DNA from: JAKACA01 sp963735115
GTDB lineage: Bacteria > Actinomycetota > Acidimicrobiia > Acidimicrobiales > Bog-793
NCBI GenBank assembly: GCA_963735115.1
Contig: CAVTJR010000001.1
Location: 1,550,001 to 1,614,000, forward strand
Length of the DNA stretch: 64,000 bases
Direction of reading: 5' to 3'
The notes beneath the pieces are model-generated. The model did not search any database and was not told the origin of the DNA. It worked only from the letters and a program-made list of their open reading frames with translations. Shown here one piece after another: positions 27,324-37,123 of this stretch (position 1 is the stretch's first letter; the number at the start of each line of letters is the position of its first letter). The position numbers were made by a program, and so were the translations under genes.

Positions 27324-27803
27324 ATGCACGTCACGGTCACGCTGAACGGCGCCGACGTCACCTACGACGTCGAGCCTCGTACGCTCCTCGTGCACTACAT
27401 CCGCGATGCCGCCGGCCTGAAGGGGACGAACGTCGGCTGTGACACGACCTCGTGCGGAGCCTGCACCGTGCTGCTCGACGGCCGCTCCGTGAAGTCGTGC
27501 ACGGTTCTCGCCGCCCAGGCGGACAGCTCGAGCGTGACGACGATCGAGGGGCTGGCCGAAGCCGACGGCACGATGCACCCCGTGCAGAAGGCCTTCCACG
27601 AGCACCACGGACTGCAGTGCGGTTACTGCACTCCCGGCATGGTGATGGCGATCGTTTCGCTCATCGCCGAGCGGGGCGACCACGAGCTCACCGAGACCGA
27701 CATCCGCCAGGGGCTCGAGGGCAACCTCTGCCGGTGCACCGGCTATCACAACATCGTGGAGGCGGCCATGGCGGCCGCCCGTGCGCCGGAGCTGCGGTCG
27801 TGA
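27324..27803 (+). CDS. coxS: Molybdenum hydroxylase [2Fe-2S] small subunit
   Basis: A 159-residue iron-sulfur subunit that relays electrons from Mo to FAD. The plant-type cluster uses Cys39, Cys44, Cys47 and Cys59 (GCDTTSCGACTV, SVKSC); the second cluster uses Cys99, Cys102, Cys136 and Cys138 (CGYCTPGM, NLCRCTGYHNI). Begins two bases after the large-subunit stop, and its stop overlaps the next gene's GTG by four bases. Confidence 0.95.
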   Translation: MHVTVTLNGADVTYDVEPRTLLVHYIRDAAGLKGTNVGCDTTSCGACTVLLDGRSVKSCTVLAAQADSSSVTTIEGLAEADGTMHPVQKAFHEHHGLQCGYCTPGMVMAIVSLIAERGDHELTETDIRQGLEGNLCRCTGYHNIVEAAMAAARAPELRS

Positions 27804-28630
27804 TCCCGTCCTCGTTCGAGTACGTCCGTGCCGGCTCCATCGAGCAGACTCTCGACCTGCTGAACGAACACGGCGATGCCGCCAAGCTGTTGGCGGGCGG
27901 GCACTCGCTCCTGCCGTTGATGAAGCTGCGGCTCGCCTCCCCCGACGTGCTCGTCGACATCGGTCGCCTCGCCGAGCTCGCCTACGTGGGCGACGGCGGC
28001 GACTATGTCGCCATCGGGGCGCTCACGACACATGACGAAGTCTCCCGCTCGCCCCTCATCGCGGCCGAGCTTCCGGTGCTCGCCCATGTCGCCGGGCAGA
28101 TCGGCGACCCGCAGGTGCGTCACCGCGGCACGATCGGGGGCTCTATCGCCCACGGCGATCCCGCCTCCGACCTGCCGGCTGTGGCGCTGGCGCTCGGGGG
28201 GACGTACGTGCTGACCGGCCCTTCGGAGACTCGTGAGGTGCGGGCGGCGGATTTCCATCTCGGTTTCCTCGAGACCGCCGTTGCTCCGGACGAGATCCTG
28301 ACCGAGATACGGCTTCCGAAGATGGCCGGTGGCGGCTGGGGCTTCGAGAAGCTCACCAAGCGCGCGCAGGACTGGGCGATCGTCGGAGCCGTCGCCGTTC
28401 GCCTCGACGGGAATGGCTCCGTCGGGGTGGGGTTGATCAATGTGGGCTCGGTGCCGGCGAGAGCCTTGTCGGTGGAGGCGGCGGTCGCATCCGGCGCGGG
28501 TGCGGCCGAAGCGGCCGCTCAGGCCGACACGGGCATTGAGGTGACCGGAGACCTGAACGCCTCCGCGGCGTTCCGGCGTCACCTGACCCGCGTGCTCGTG
28601 GAAAGGGCGCTGGCGAAGGCGCTGGCGTGA
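27800..28630 (+). CDS. coxM: Molybdenum hydroxylase FAD-binding medium subunit
   Basis: A 276-residue FAD subunit. FAD contacts: LLAGGHSLLPLMKLR (about residues 30-44) and RGTIGGSIAHGDPASDLP (about 110-127); C-terminal CO_deh_flav_C domain. GTG 27800 overlaps the small-subunit stop and matches the family start; the longer open frame upstream lies over the small-subunit gene. The order large-small-medium is found in several actinobacterial form II clusters. Confidence 0.92.
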   Translation: MIPSSFEYVRAGSIEQTLDLLNEHGDAAKLLAGGHSLLPLMKLRLASPDVLVDIGRLAELAYVGDGGDYVAIGALTTHDEVSRSPLIAAELPVLAHVAGQIGDPQVRHRGTIGGSIAHGDPASDLPAVALALGGTYVLTGPSETREVRAADFHLGFLETAVAPDEILTEIRLPKMAGGGWGFEKLTKRAQDWAIVGAVAVRLDGNGSVGVGLINVGSVPARALSVEAAVASGAGAAEAAAQADTGIEVTGDLNASAAFRRHLTRVLVERALAKALA

Positions 28631-28655
28631 AGGAGCTGTAAATGAGGGAACGTCA

Positions 28656-28970
28656 ATGAAGGAACTGCTGCCGCAGATCGACAAGTGGATGGCGGAGGGC
28701 AAGCGCGTGGCCATCGCCCGCGTCGTCGGCGTCGACGGATCGAGCCCTCGCGACCCAGGGGCGACGATGGTCGTCAGTGACGCCGGCGAGGTGGCCGGTT
28801 CGGTCTCCGGCGGCTGCGTCGAGGGGGCCGTCGTGACGGAGGCGCTCTCGGTGCTCGAGTCCGGCACCGCCCGCGTGTGCACGTTCGGCTACTCCGACGA
28901 CGAGGCCTTCGCCGTCGGTCTCACCTGCGGGGGGACGGTCCGCGTGCTCGTGGAGCCGCTCGACTGGTGA
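28656..28970 (+). CDS. XdhC/CoxI N-terminal domain protein (Mo hydroxylase maturation)
   Basis: A 104-residue protein containing only the XdhC_CoxI domain: ATVVG-type block GVDGSSPRDPGATMVV (about residues 26-41), GSVSGGCVEGAV (about 48-59) and a terminal GLTCGGTVRVLVEP. These proteins help insert sulfurated molybdenum cofactor. The partner Rossmann domain is a separate following gene overlapping by four bases (GTGA). GAGGGAAC precedes ATG 28656. Confidence 0.85.
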   Translation: MKELLPQIDKWMAEGKRVAIARVVGVDGSSPRDPGATMVVSDAGEVAGSVSGGCVEGAVVTEALSVLESGTARVCTFGYSDDEAFAVGLTCGGTVRVLVEPLDW

Positions 28971-29860
28971 GCCCAGAGGCTCCGGAGCCTGCCGGGATAT
29001 TCGAAGCGCTCCGCACGGCCCTTCGCGAGTCCCGCCCTGTCGCCTTGGCGACGGTGACCTCTGTCGACGAGGGCGTGCTCGCCACCGCCGTCGGCACCAA
29101 AGTGCTCGTGCTCCCGGCCAGCTCGGCTGGGAGCGAGGAGGAAGCGTCCGGCGGAACCCTCGCGGGCGGCGGTGCCGGCTCTGAGACCGTGATCGGGAGC
29201 CTGGGCGACCCGGACCTCAACCGAGTGGTGACCCGCGACGTGCTGGCGGCGATCGCCGGCGGGCTCACCGTCACCCGGCACTACGGCCCCCATGGCGAGG
29301 CTCGGCAGATGGAGGTGGAGGTCTTCATCGAGGTGTTCGCTCCACCGCCTCGCATGATCATCTTCGGAGCCGTTGACTTCACGGCTGCACTCGCTACGGC
29401 CGGACGGCTCCTCGGCTACCACGTCGTCGTCTGTGACGCTCGCGCCGTCTTCGCCACGCCGGAGCGTTTTCCCATGGCCGACGAAGTCGTGGTGGAGTGG
29501 CCTGACCGCTACCTAGAGCGCGTCGGGTCGGATCTGGGGCCTCGCGATGCCGTCTGCGTGCTCACGCACGACACGAAGTTCGATGTGCCCGCCGTCCTGG
29601 CGGCCTTGCGAACCGATGTCGGCTACCTCGGGGCGATGGGGTCACGCCGCACCCACAACGCGCGATGGAAGCGTCTCGTGGACGCCGGTGCCGACCCGGC
29701 CGAGCTGGCGGCTCGTCTCATGAGCCCGATCGGGCTCGACATCGGTGCGAGGACGCCCGAAGAGACCGCCATCGCCATCTGCGCCGAGATCATCGCCTCG
29801 CGCACCGGCATCACGGTCCCCTCCCTCCGTCGCGGCGAGGGCCCTATCCACCCACGCTGA
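28967..29860 (+). CDS. XdhC family protein with Rossmann domain (CoxF-like maturation factor)
   Basis: A 297-residue maturation factor. An N-terminal XdhC_CoxI-like half (GIFEALRTALRESRPVALAT, LATAVGTKVLVL) precedes an XdhC Rossmann domain (RMIIFGAVDFTAALATAG, YHVVVCDARAVFATPERF, VLTHDTKFDVPAVLAAL, YLGAMGSRRTHNAR). The dinucleotide-binding loop reads GAVDF rather than the usual GAG, which may matter for binding. GTG 28967 was chosen from the overlap with the previous stop. It ends the contiguous part of the hydroxylase cluster. Confidence 0.85.
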   Translation: MSPEAPEPAGIFEALRTALRESRPVALATVTSVDEGVLATAVGTKVLVLPASSAGSEEEASGGTLAGGGAGSETVIGSLGDPDLNRVVTRDVLAAIAGGLTVTRHYGPHGEARQMEVEVFIEVFAPPPRMIIFGAVDFTAALATAGRLLGYHVVVCDARAVFATPERFPMADEVVVEWPDRYLERVGSDLGPRDAVCVLTHDTKFDVPAVLAALRTDVGYLGAMGSRRTHNARWKRLVDAGADPAELAARLMSPIGLDIGARTPEETAIAICAEIIASRTGITVPSLRRGEGPIHPR

Positions 29861-29947
29861 AGCATCCGCCCTCCATGGCCACAGGCCCTCGGCCAGATGA
29901 GTCCACCGCCTGGCCGATCTGACGCTGTGCCAAGCTAGCCACTGCTT

Positions 29948-31684
29948 ATGGACACCGGTCCCGACACCGTCGACCAGGCCCGGGTGCCCTCAGACGATGT
30001 CGCGACCGACACAACCGGGCCTAGGCGGACTTGGCGCCGACACGATGTGCTCGATCCAGATCGGCCGAGGTGGCAGCTGGCCACGAGCCGGTGGCCCCTG
30101 GCGCTGACGCTTGCCGCACTGGTCCTCTTTCCTTTTGTGTACGGCCTCGTGGCGCTTCACCGCGGCGAGGAGGCGGACTTCGACCTGCTGAACTATCACT
30201 TCTTCGACCCATTCTGGGTCCTGGTGGACCACCAGCGCGACATCATGCCGGCTCAGCTGCAGACCTACTACAACCCCACCCTCGACATCCCCTTCTACTA
30301 CGCGGCGCGGCACCTGTCGCCGCGCGTGGTCTCGTACGGCGTCGCCGTGGTGCAGGGCCTGTCGTTTCCGATCCTCTACCTGATCGCCCGGGAGTTCACG
30401 CGCCGTCGAGTGCTGGCACTGGCGGCTGCCGGGTTGGGGATGTTCGGGGCCGGCGCCTTGCTCGAGATCGGCACGGTCATGGGTGACACGCTCACGGCGC
30501 CCCTCATGCTCGGTGGTCTCCTCCTCGGTCTTCGCGTCTGCGTGCGATCCGGTGAGGCTGCCAGCCGGCGGGTCGTGGCGTTGGCCGCAGGGGCCGGCGG
30601 GTTGTCCGGCCTAGGCGCCGGTCTCAAGCTCTCGGCGCTTCCCTTCAGCGTCGCCACGGTGGCTGCCTTCCTCGTCGTCGGCCTGCCGTTCGCACGCCGA
30701 CTGGCTGCTGGCGGGGGCGTCCGCTTGCGGCGTCGTAGCCGGCCTCTTCGTCTCCTACGGTTGGTGGGGCTATGAGCTGGCGGTACCGCTGGGGAAGCCC
30801 TCTGCTTCCCTACTTGAACGGGTTTTTTGCCTCACCGTACGCACCCCTCAGCCAGAACCTTGACCAGCAGCGGCTACCCCACGGACCCTTGGAGGCGCTC
30901 CTGTACCCCTTCATCTGGACGTTGCATTGGGAGAGGGTCGGGCCCTTCCCCTTTCGCGAGCTTGCCCTTCCCATCTTGGAGGCCGTCCTCTTTCTGCTGT
31001 TGGCCAAGGGTGTCGCGGTATGTCTGCGGCGGCGCGCCTGGCGCCCGATTCTTCGGCTCGGACGCCGAGCGTTACCTCGTCCTCTTCGCCATTGTCGCCT
31101 ATGTGATCTGGGTGTTCGCCTTCGGCGTTTACCGGTATCTGATTCCCCTCGAGATGCTCTCCTTCGTTCTGATCGGCGTGTGCGTCCGGCGCCTGCTGGT
31201 GCCAGCGCAGGCGTGGCCGGCCGTGGCCGTAGTCTTATCGGCGATCGTGGCACTGTCGCTCGTCACCGAGTGGAGCGCTCCGCGCGGGCGCACGGCATGG
31301 GCGAGCCGTTACTTCAGCGGTCACGGTGCCGCCGGCGCTTGCATCCCCGGCGGCGTTCTTGATGGCCGGCAAGAACCCCAACGGCTACATCATCCCGTAC
31401 TTTCCGACGAGCGACTTCTTCGCCGGGATCTCCGGCAACATCCCGCCCACGCCAAGGGTGGCGGCACGTCATCGAACAGTGACCTGCGCGGGTACAGCCA
31501 CGTCTATCTCTTGTGGTCATCTCCGCCCGCCCCATTCCGCGAGCTACGAGGCCTTCTTCGCCCAGGCGAACCCGCCCTGGCAGCGCTACGGGTTTGTGGT
31601 GGTGGAAAGCAAATGCGTGACCATACCGGTCAAGATTGGCACGGTAGAAAACGCGTGCATGCATGCCCGCTTCTCCGCGCATGA
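29948..31684 (+). pseudogene. Polytopic membrane protein (GT-C-like), broken by several frame changes
   Basis: The N-terminal 255 residues are open and clear: a TM helix (LALTLAALVLFPFVYGLVAL) followed by an acidic loop (EEADFDLLNYHFFDPFWVL, QLQTYYNPTLDIPFYYAA), the topology of GT-C glycosyltransferases, and further TM segments. After about 30700 good hydrophobic sequence continues in other frames: WWGYELAVPL (frame shift at about 30702), LLPYLNGFFASPYAPLSQNL (about 30790), YLVLFAIVAYVIWVFAFGVY (about 31050), AAFLMAGKNPNGYIIPYF (about 31330), then short pieces to about 31650. At least five breaks in 1 kb: either a decayed gene or poor consensus. Function: probably lipid-linked sugar transfer or polymer assembly, not provable. 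Confidence 0.6.
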
Positions 31685-31718
31685 GGGACGAACTGACACC
31701 GACAGGCCCGCCACGTTC

Positions 31719-33410
31719 ATGAGCGCAACGCGGCGCGCTTTCGGTTGGATCATACCGTGCGTGATCGCGCTCGCTGGTTGCTTATTCCTATGCTGGAACA
31801 TCTACGCGGCCTCCGCCAATGTACCGCTCTCCGACACTTGGGCTTTTGTACCGGTGATCGGGCATTATTTGGGCCGCGGAGATGTCTCCTGGCGGTCGCT
31901 ATGGACGCCCGATGGGCAGGACCGCCCTGTGTTGTGGCGCCTGGCCCTTCTTGCATCGGCACGCTACGACAGCTTCAACCTGCAGGAATTGAAACTCCTT
32001 GCTCCCGTTGCGGTTGCCGTTGAATACGTGGTCCTCTACCGCGATCTGCAGGGCAGACTCTCGGCGCTGAGTTTGAGGGCGGTGACTCTGCTGCTGCTTC
32101 CGCCCGCCATTCTGCTCTTTTCGTTGACCCAGTGGGAAACCTTTACCGAGGAGTGGAATACCGCAAACGCTTGTGCGGTGGCCTGCGCCGTCATCGCGAT
32201 TGTTCTCCTCGACCGAAGCCGCTCGTGGCGTTATCGTCGCACGACTGCCGCAGCGGCCATTGTCTTGGGCGTTGTTGGGCCGCTTCTCGGCGAGCCGGGC
32301 ATCCTCGTGTGGCCCGCCTTCGTATTCCTTCTGATCCTGCGGCGTCGGGAGTTCTCTCGACTGGAACAGGCCGTCGTCGTCGCCGCTGCCGCAGGCTTCC
32401 TAGTCGGCTATCTCTCAGGAGTGCCCGGTGGCGCTTCGGTGACCACGGCTCTCGGCTCGCATCCGGCGGAGGTGGCAGAGTTCTTCCTCATCTGTCTCGG
32501 AAGCTCCGCGATGGGCACGTTCCACAACGCGGTGATATTGGTGCTTGACGAGGCCGTCGGCGGCTTCCTGCTCGTGGGTGCCGTCGTGGCCGCCATCGGA
32601 TACACGTGTCTTGACCCAGGAGGAAGACGAGAGTGTTCTCCGTACCTCACCCTCATGGTTCTCGGGCTTTTCGAGTGCGGCGGCCCATCGGTGGCGCGTC
32701 TCAGTTTTGGACTGGGATCGGCGGCGTCGTCGCGGTATGTGACGAGCGCCCTCCTCGTACCGCTCGGAACCTATCTGGTTGTTTCTTACGTGGTGACGCA
32801 GCGATGGACCGAGAACAGACGGGCGAAAGGGACAGCCAAGCCCGCGCTGAGGTGGAGAGTGCGCCTGGAATTGTGCGCCCTGTTGGCGCTGGCCACCTGC
32901 TTCATCGTCGGTGTTGGGGTGATCGGTGATGGTGGTCAGCTGACGCTCGTGGGCGCACGCAAGAACTACTTCGAGTCTGCGGCCGCTGTCGTCATGGCGG
33001 GCCGCGGATCGGCCGCGCAGTTAGGCTTGCTCGAGTATTCGGGCGGACCAGATAGCGACCAGACTCTCATCGACGATTTTGCGATTCTTCGTCTTTATCA
33101 CCTCAGTGTATTTGCTCGGCGAGAAGGCGCGGTGACGTCACTTGGGTGCGCGGCGACTCGCATCGGGCGGCTGCAGCTTGACTCCGATGTCCACGAGGAT
33201 CGTCGCCAGCAAGGAGCGGATGACCGAGGGGGAGCTCCGTTGGGCGATCGTTTGCCTGCCGTTCGTTGCGAGTCGCGTCCACAGCGCGGCGTCCTGGTAG
33301 GCGCGCAGGATCTCGGCCGCGAAGGCCTCCTTGCCATCGGCCACGAGCACGTCACGCCCGTGCTCGAGACCCATGCCCTCGGCTCCCAATCGGGTGGTCA
33401 CAACTGGTAG
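31719..33410 (+). CDS. Polytopic membrane protein of unknown function
   Basis: About 560 residues with roughly 10-12 hydrophobic segments (FGWIIPCVIALAGCLFLCW at the start, TLLLLPPAILLFSLTQWETF, AVVVAAAAGFLVGYLSG). LSDTWAFVPVIGHYLGRGDV after the first helix resembles the acidic first loop of GT-C-like proteins. I do not recognise the family. The last 90 codons lie antisense to the end of the next gene and lack hydrophobic or conserved sequence; the true stop is probably near 33135 after one missed base. ATG 31719 is 35 bases after the preceding broken gene. Base composition is less GC-rich than the core genes. Confidence 0.6.
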   Translation: MSATRRAFGWIIPCVIALAGCLFLCWNIYAASANVPLSDTWAFVPVIGHYLGRGDVSWRSLWTPDGQDRPVLWRLALLASARYDSFNLQELKLLAPVAVAVEYVVLYRDLQGRLSALSLRAVTLLLLPPAILLFSLTQWETFTEEWNTANACAVACAVIAIVLLDRSRSWRYRRTTAAAAIVLGVVGPLLGEPGILVWPAFVFLLILRRREFSRLEQAVVVAAAAGFLVGYLSGVPGGASVTTALGSHPAEVAEFFLICLGSSAMGTFHNAVILVLDEAVGGFLLVGAVVAAIGYTCLDPGGRRECSPYLTLMVLGLFECGGPSVARLSFGLGSAASSRYVTSALLVPLGTYLVVSYVVTQRWTENRRAKGTAKPALRWRVRLELCALLALATCFIVGVGVIGDGGQLTLVGARKNYFESAAAVVMAGRGSAAQLGLLEYSGGPDSDQTLIDDFAILRLYHLSVFARREGAVTSLGCAATRIGRLQLDSDVHEDRRQQGADDRGGAPLGDRLPAVRCESRPQRGVLVGAQDLGREGLLAIGHEHVTPVLETHALGSQSGGHNW

Positions 33411-36396
33411 GCCAAACGCCAGGCTCTGACCTACCTTTCCCTTCACGCCAGCTCCGTACCTGAGGGGCGCGACTGAGAGCCGGGCGCGCTCATAGAGGTC
33501 TCGCAGATCGGGGACCCATCCGAGTACCTGCACGGTGTCGCTCGCTAACGCGCGGATGTCGTCAGTCGGATAACTCCCCACGATGTAGGTAGGGATGCGA
33601 GGGTGCTGGAGGTGTACCAGCGGCAGGATGTCCTCGACCAGCCAGTGGGCGGCATCACGGTTCGGAGGGTGCGGGAAGCTTCCGACGAAGAGGACGCCTT
33701 CGCGCGCTTCGAACGGGCGACCCAAGTGCTCCGGACGGTGGATGTTCCCAAGGACGTGAACCTGGAGTCCTGGCAGCTCGTGCAACAGGACTTGGCGCTC
33801 CTCTTCGGACACGACGAGCGTGGCGTCCGCCATCCGCGCGAAGAGACAGCTCCTTGTCGTAATACTGAGCGGCAGCCACGAGAGCTGAAGGGTCGTTGTC
33901 GCTCTCGGCTCTTCGTCCCTCCCGCAGGAAGTGGAGGTCGACCGTGTCGTAGATGATCTTCGTCGCAGGCGCCAGCTCCTGAAGCAGCGGTCGCCATCGC
34001 CAAGCGGGATCTGGCCGAGAGAGGATGGCAACATCAAGGCCGGGAGCCAATTCACGAATTAGCTTCCGGCCGTCTAGTTGACCATGGAGGACCTCGATAC
34101 CGGCTTGCTGCAGGGTCGTTGTATACGGCTCGCGGCCGACACCATCGTGCGGGACGAACGTCACGGCGAAGCCGAGATCACACAGCAGTAGGAGCAGTTC
34201 GCACATTCGAGTAGAGCCGGAGTCTCGGTTGGGCGTCGGCACGTGGTCGTCGACGACGAGTACCCTGCCGGCCGGCGCGTGCCGGCTCGCGAGCCGGGCT
34301 AGGCATTGCTCGCTGTCCCAGTGGGCTGCCAGTTCCGCCTGCCATTTGAGACGGAATGCGGCGCGATTGACCTGCTGGTATCGCTTGATGCCGGATCCTT
34401 CCTCGGTTCCGTTGCTTGCCCCCTCGATATGGCAAACGACGGCTTCGGGCTGGTAAACGACGCGGTAACCAAGCTTTCGAGCGGCGAACGCCAAGTCGCC
34501 GTCCTCGTAGTAGGCAGGTGCGAACCGACGATCCAGTCCGCCGACGGCATCCAGAATCTCTTTGCGTACGAGGAGGCAAGCACCGGAGCAGTAGTCGACG
34601 TCGCGAAGGAAATTGAAAGCCGGATCACCCGGGTCAGCACCCCTCCCATAATTCCAACCCGAGCCGTCACTCCAGATGATCCCCCCCGCCTCCTGCAGGC
34701 GTCCATCGGGATAGACCAGCTTGGCTCCTACGACCCCGACGTTGTCCTCCAGTTCCACCGTCCTCTCGAGGGCCTCGAGCCAGCCCGGCCGCACCTCGGT
34801 GTCATTGTTCAACAGAACGATGAGTGAGCCGTTGGCGACGCTGAGGCCGGCGTTCACGGCACCGATGAAGCCGACGTTCTTCGTGAGATGCACGACGGTG
34901 ATGCCGGCGACGCCCGACAGGAGCTGGCGGGTCGCGTCAGTCGAGGCATCGTCGACGACAATGAGCTCGTACGGCACCGCCGAGACGTCGTCGGTGAGCG
35001 ACCGCAAACATGCCGCTGTGAGAACCCAGTTGTTGTGCACGGGCAGGATGATGCTGACCTCAGGCTCCGGCACGGTGGGAAATGGTGGGATAGCCGGAAT
35101 CGGAAGCTGGAGCCCTTCACCTGACGACGTCGGCCCAGCGGCACGTGCGAGCAGCCGTCGGTACGCCCTACGGCGCAATGTCCGTTCCGGGGCGAGCCGG
35201 TCAAGTGCACGTCGGCCTCGTTCGAGAACAGGGAAGGCGGCCGAGCTCCGGAGGGTGTTGAGCTCTCCCAACGACGACTCCAATTGGATCCGTGTTGCCC
35301 GCAGGTCGGCGAGAACGTTCTCTTGGCGCCGCTCGAGGTGATCGGCCCGGCGGCTCGCCTGCCGCAACGAGAGCAGTGTCGCGTCGTGGTCGGCGAGGAG
35401 ACGATGAGTAAGGTCCACCTGGTCCTGGAGCAGTTGAGCGACCTGCTCCTGGGCTTCATCGCGTTGCTGCTCGGTCTGGCTGATCAGCTCGACCAGTTTC
35501 GCTCTGTCGGCGAGCAGTCGGGCGACTTCAGCCCGGCTGTCGTCGCGTTCGCGCTGAGGCCGGCGAATCAGCTCGAGACCGGTGTCCACCAGCGTCGAGT
35601 AGCCCGGCAACTCCGGTAATGGGGCATCGGACGCCACGGCCAGGAGATAGGTGGGGCTCAACTTCACCCCCGGGGTCCATCCAGCCTTCTCGCCTGTCAG
35701 TGTCAGCACCTCTCCCGAACCGCTTTCCGGGTCGAGCGGGAGCATGAGGGACCCCACGGCGACGTTGTGGCCCCAGAGGCGGACATGCCGGAAGCTGGCC
35801 GAGAGCAGTGCGGCGAACTCGTCGGCGGAGAGCTCGTGTACGTGAAACGGGTTGTCCTGTCCCTCCGCGCCCGAGTACACGAGGCGGTCGGGCGTGGAGA
35901 CCACAAAGGTGCCCTCGGGCGTGAGGACCCGCAGTACCTCGGCCAGGAGCCGGTCATGGTCGTTGACGTGCTCCAGAGCTTCGAAGCAGGTCACGAGATC
36001 GAAAGAGCCGTCAGGAAGATTTGCGAGGTCGAGAATGTCGGCGCGCTCGAACGTGAGGTTGGCGAGCCGGTAGTTGGCCCGAGCGTGTTGGACGGTGGTG
36101 TCGTCAAGTTCCACCGCCACGACCTCGCTCGCCTGTGTAGCGAGCAGGGCCGCCCCATACCCCTCACCGGTAGCAAGATCGAGGACTCGTCGACCGGGTG
36201 CGAGGGCGGCGGCGAACAGATAGCGGTGATAGTGCTCGTACACGACCTGCAGGTCGCTCGCCCATGGGACGCAGCGCTCGCCGGTCCAGTCGATCAGGCG
36301 CGGTGGCGGCGCGCCAGGGCTCTTCGCAGAACGCGTGCGCTTGGCGCGAGGTGGTCTGTTCGGCTGCTTCTCCTCGCTGCTCGCGCTCGTGACCAC
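33138..36396 (-). CDS. Multi-domain glycan enzyme: methyltransferase, coiled coil, GT2, GT4 (one frame change)
   Basis: A very large protein of about 1,085 residues. Order: SAM methyltransferase (WTGERCVPW, RRVLDLATGEGYGAALL, CFEALEHVNDHDRLLAEVLR; about 35-270); a charged helical linker (LISQTEQQRDEAQEQVAQLL; about 300-400); GT2 (EVSIILPVHNNWVLTAACL, DXD-like LLNNDTEVRPGW; about 445-705); and a GT4 domain (VLVVDDHVPTPNRDSGS, then in the second frame LFVGSFPHPPNRDAAHWL and AFGLPVVTTRLGAEGM; about 710-1085). The frame changes near 33840 (KELSL then FARMADATLVVS). It would build and methylate a surface polysaccharide. GTG 36396 is preferred over an upstream frame extension because the methyltransferase normally starts about 35 residues later. 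Confidence 0.8.
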
Positions 36397-36562
36397 TCCG
36401 TTCCGCCCGCCCACTCGTATCTTGAGCTGCCAGGTATCCCGGCAGCACCACTTGCTCGTCGAGAGGGTGACGTGGGCCCTCCGCTCGCTCCGCTTGATCA
36501 CGATACCCCGGGCAGGGCGGCCCCCACGAGTTTCTCTCGAAGCCGCTAGGTACGCTCCTCAC

Positions 36563-37123
36563 ATGTCGATCGCAGGCGTCATCCTCGCCGCAGGACAGGG
36601 GTCGCGGTTCGGCGAGACTGGCGAGAAGCTGCTCGTCACCGTCCGAGGGCGGCCACTTCTCGCCTGGGCGATCGACCCGGCCCGCGAGGCCGGGCTCGAT
36701 GAGCTCATCGTCGTGAGTGGTGCTGCCGACCTGGGGGGCGTTGTGCCGGACGACGTCACGTTGCTGCGCAACGACGAGTGGCAGCAGGGTCAAGCCACCT
36801 CTCTCGGCGTGGCGCTCGACTGGTGTCAGCGCCGGGGGCACTCGGCCGCAGTCGTCGGGCTCGGCGATACCCCCGGCTTGACGGCGTCGGCCTGGCGGAG
36901 CGTGGCGGAGGCCGCCGGGGGTCCGATCGTCGTCGCTACCTACGGAGGTCGGCGAGGTCATCCGGTCCGGCTCGACGCAGCCGTCTGGACGCTTCTGCCG
37001 ACGAGTGGCGACGAAGGGGCGCGCAGCCTTATGTCGAGGCGGCCCGAACTCGTCGTGGAAGTAACCTGCGAAGGCACATCGATCGATATCGACACTCGGG
37101 AGGACCTGCGCCGATGGAGCTGA
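36563..37123 (+). CDS. MocA-like molybdenum cofactor cytidylyltransferase
   Basis: A 186-residue nucleotidyltransferase with the signature ILAAGQGSRFGETGEKLL (about residues 6-23), VVGLGDTPGLT and YGGRRGHPVRLD, typical of MocA/CoxD-associated cytidylyltransferases that make molybdopterin cytosine dinucleotide. That is the cofactor form used by the CO-dehydrogenase-like enzyme encoded about 7 kb upstream, so this gene probably belongs to that cluster although glycan genes separate them. It overlaps the coxG-like gene by ten bases. Confidence 0.85.
   Translation: MSIAGVILAAGQGSRFGETGEKLLVTVRGRPLLAWAIDPAREAGLDELIVVSGAADLGGVVPDDVTLLRNDEWQQGQATSLGVALDWCQRRGHSAAVVGLGDTPGLTASAWRSVAEAAGGPIVVATYGGRRGHPVRLDAAVWTLLPTSGDEGARSLMSRRPELVVEVTCEGTSIDIDTREDLRRWS

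Noticed and set aside
25011..27803. Genuine aerobic CO dehydrogenase
   Set aside because: The active-site loop is AYRGAGR (form II), not the AYRCSFR loop of proven CO-oxidising enzymes.
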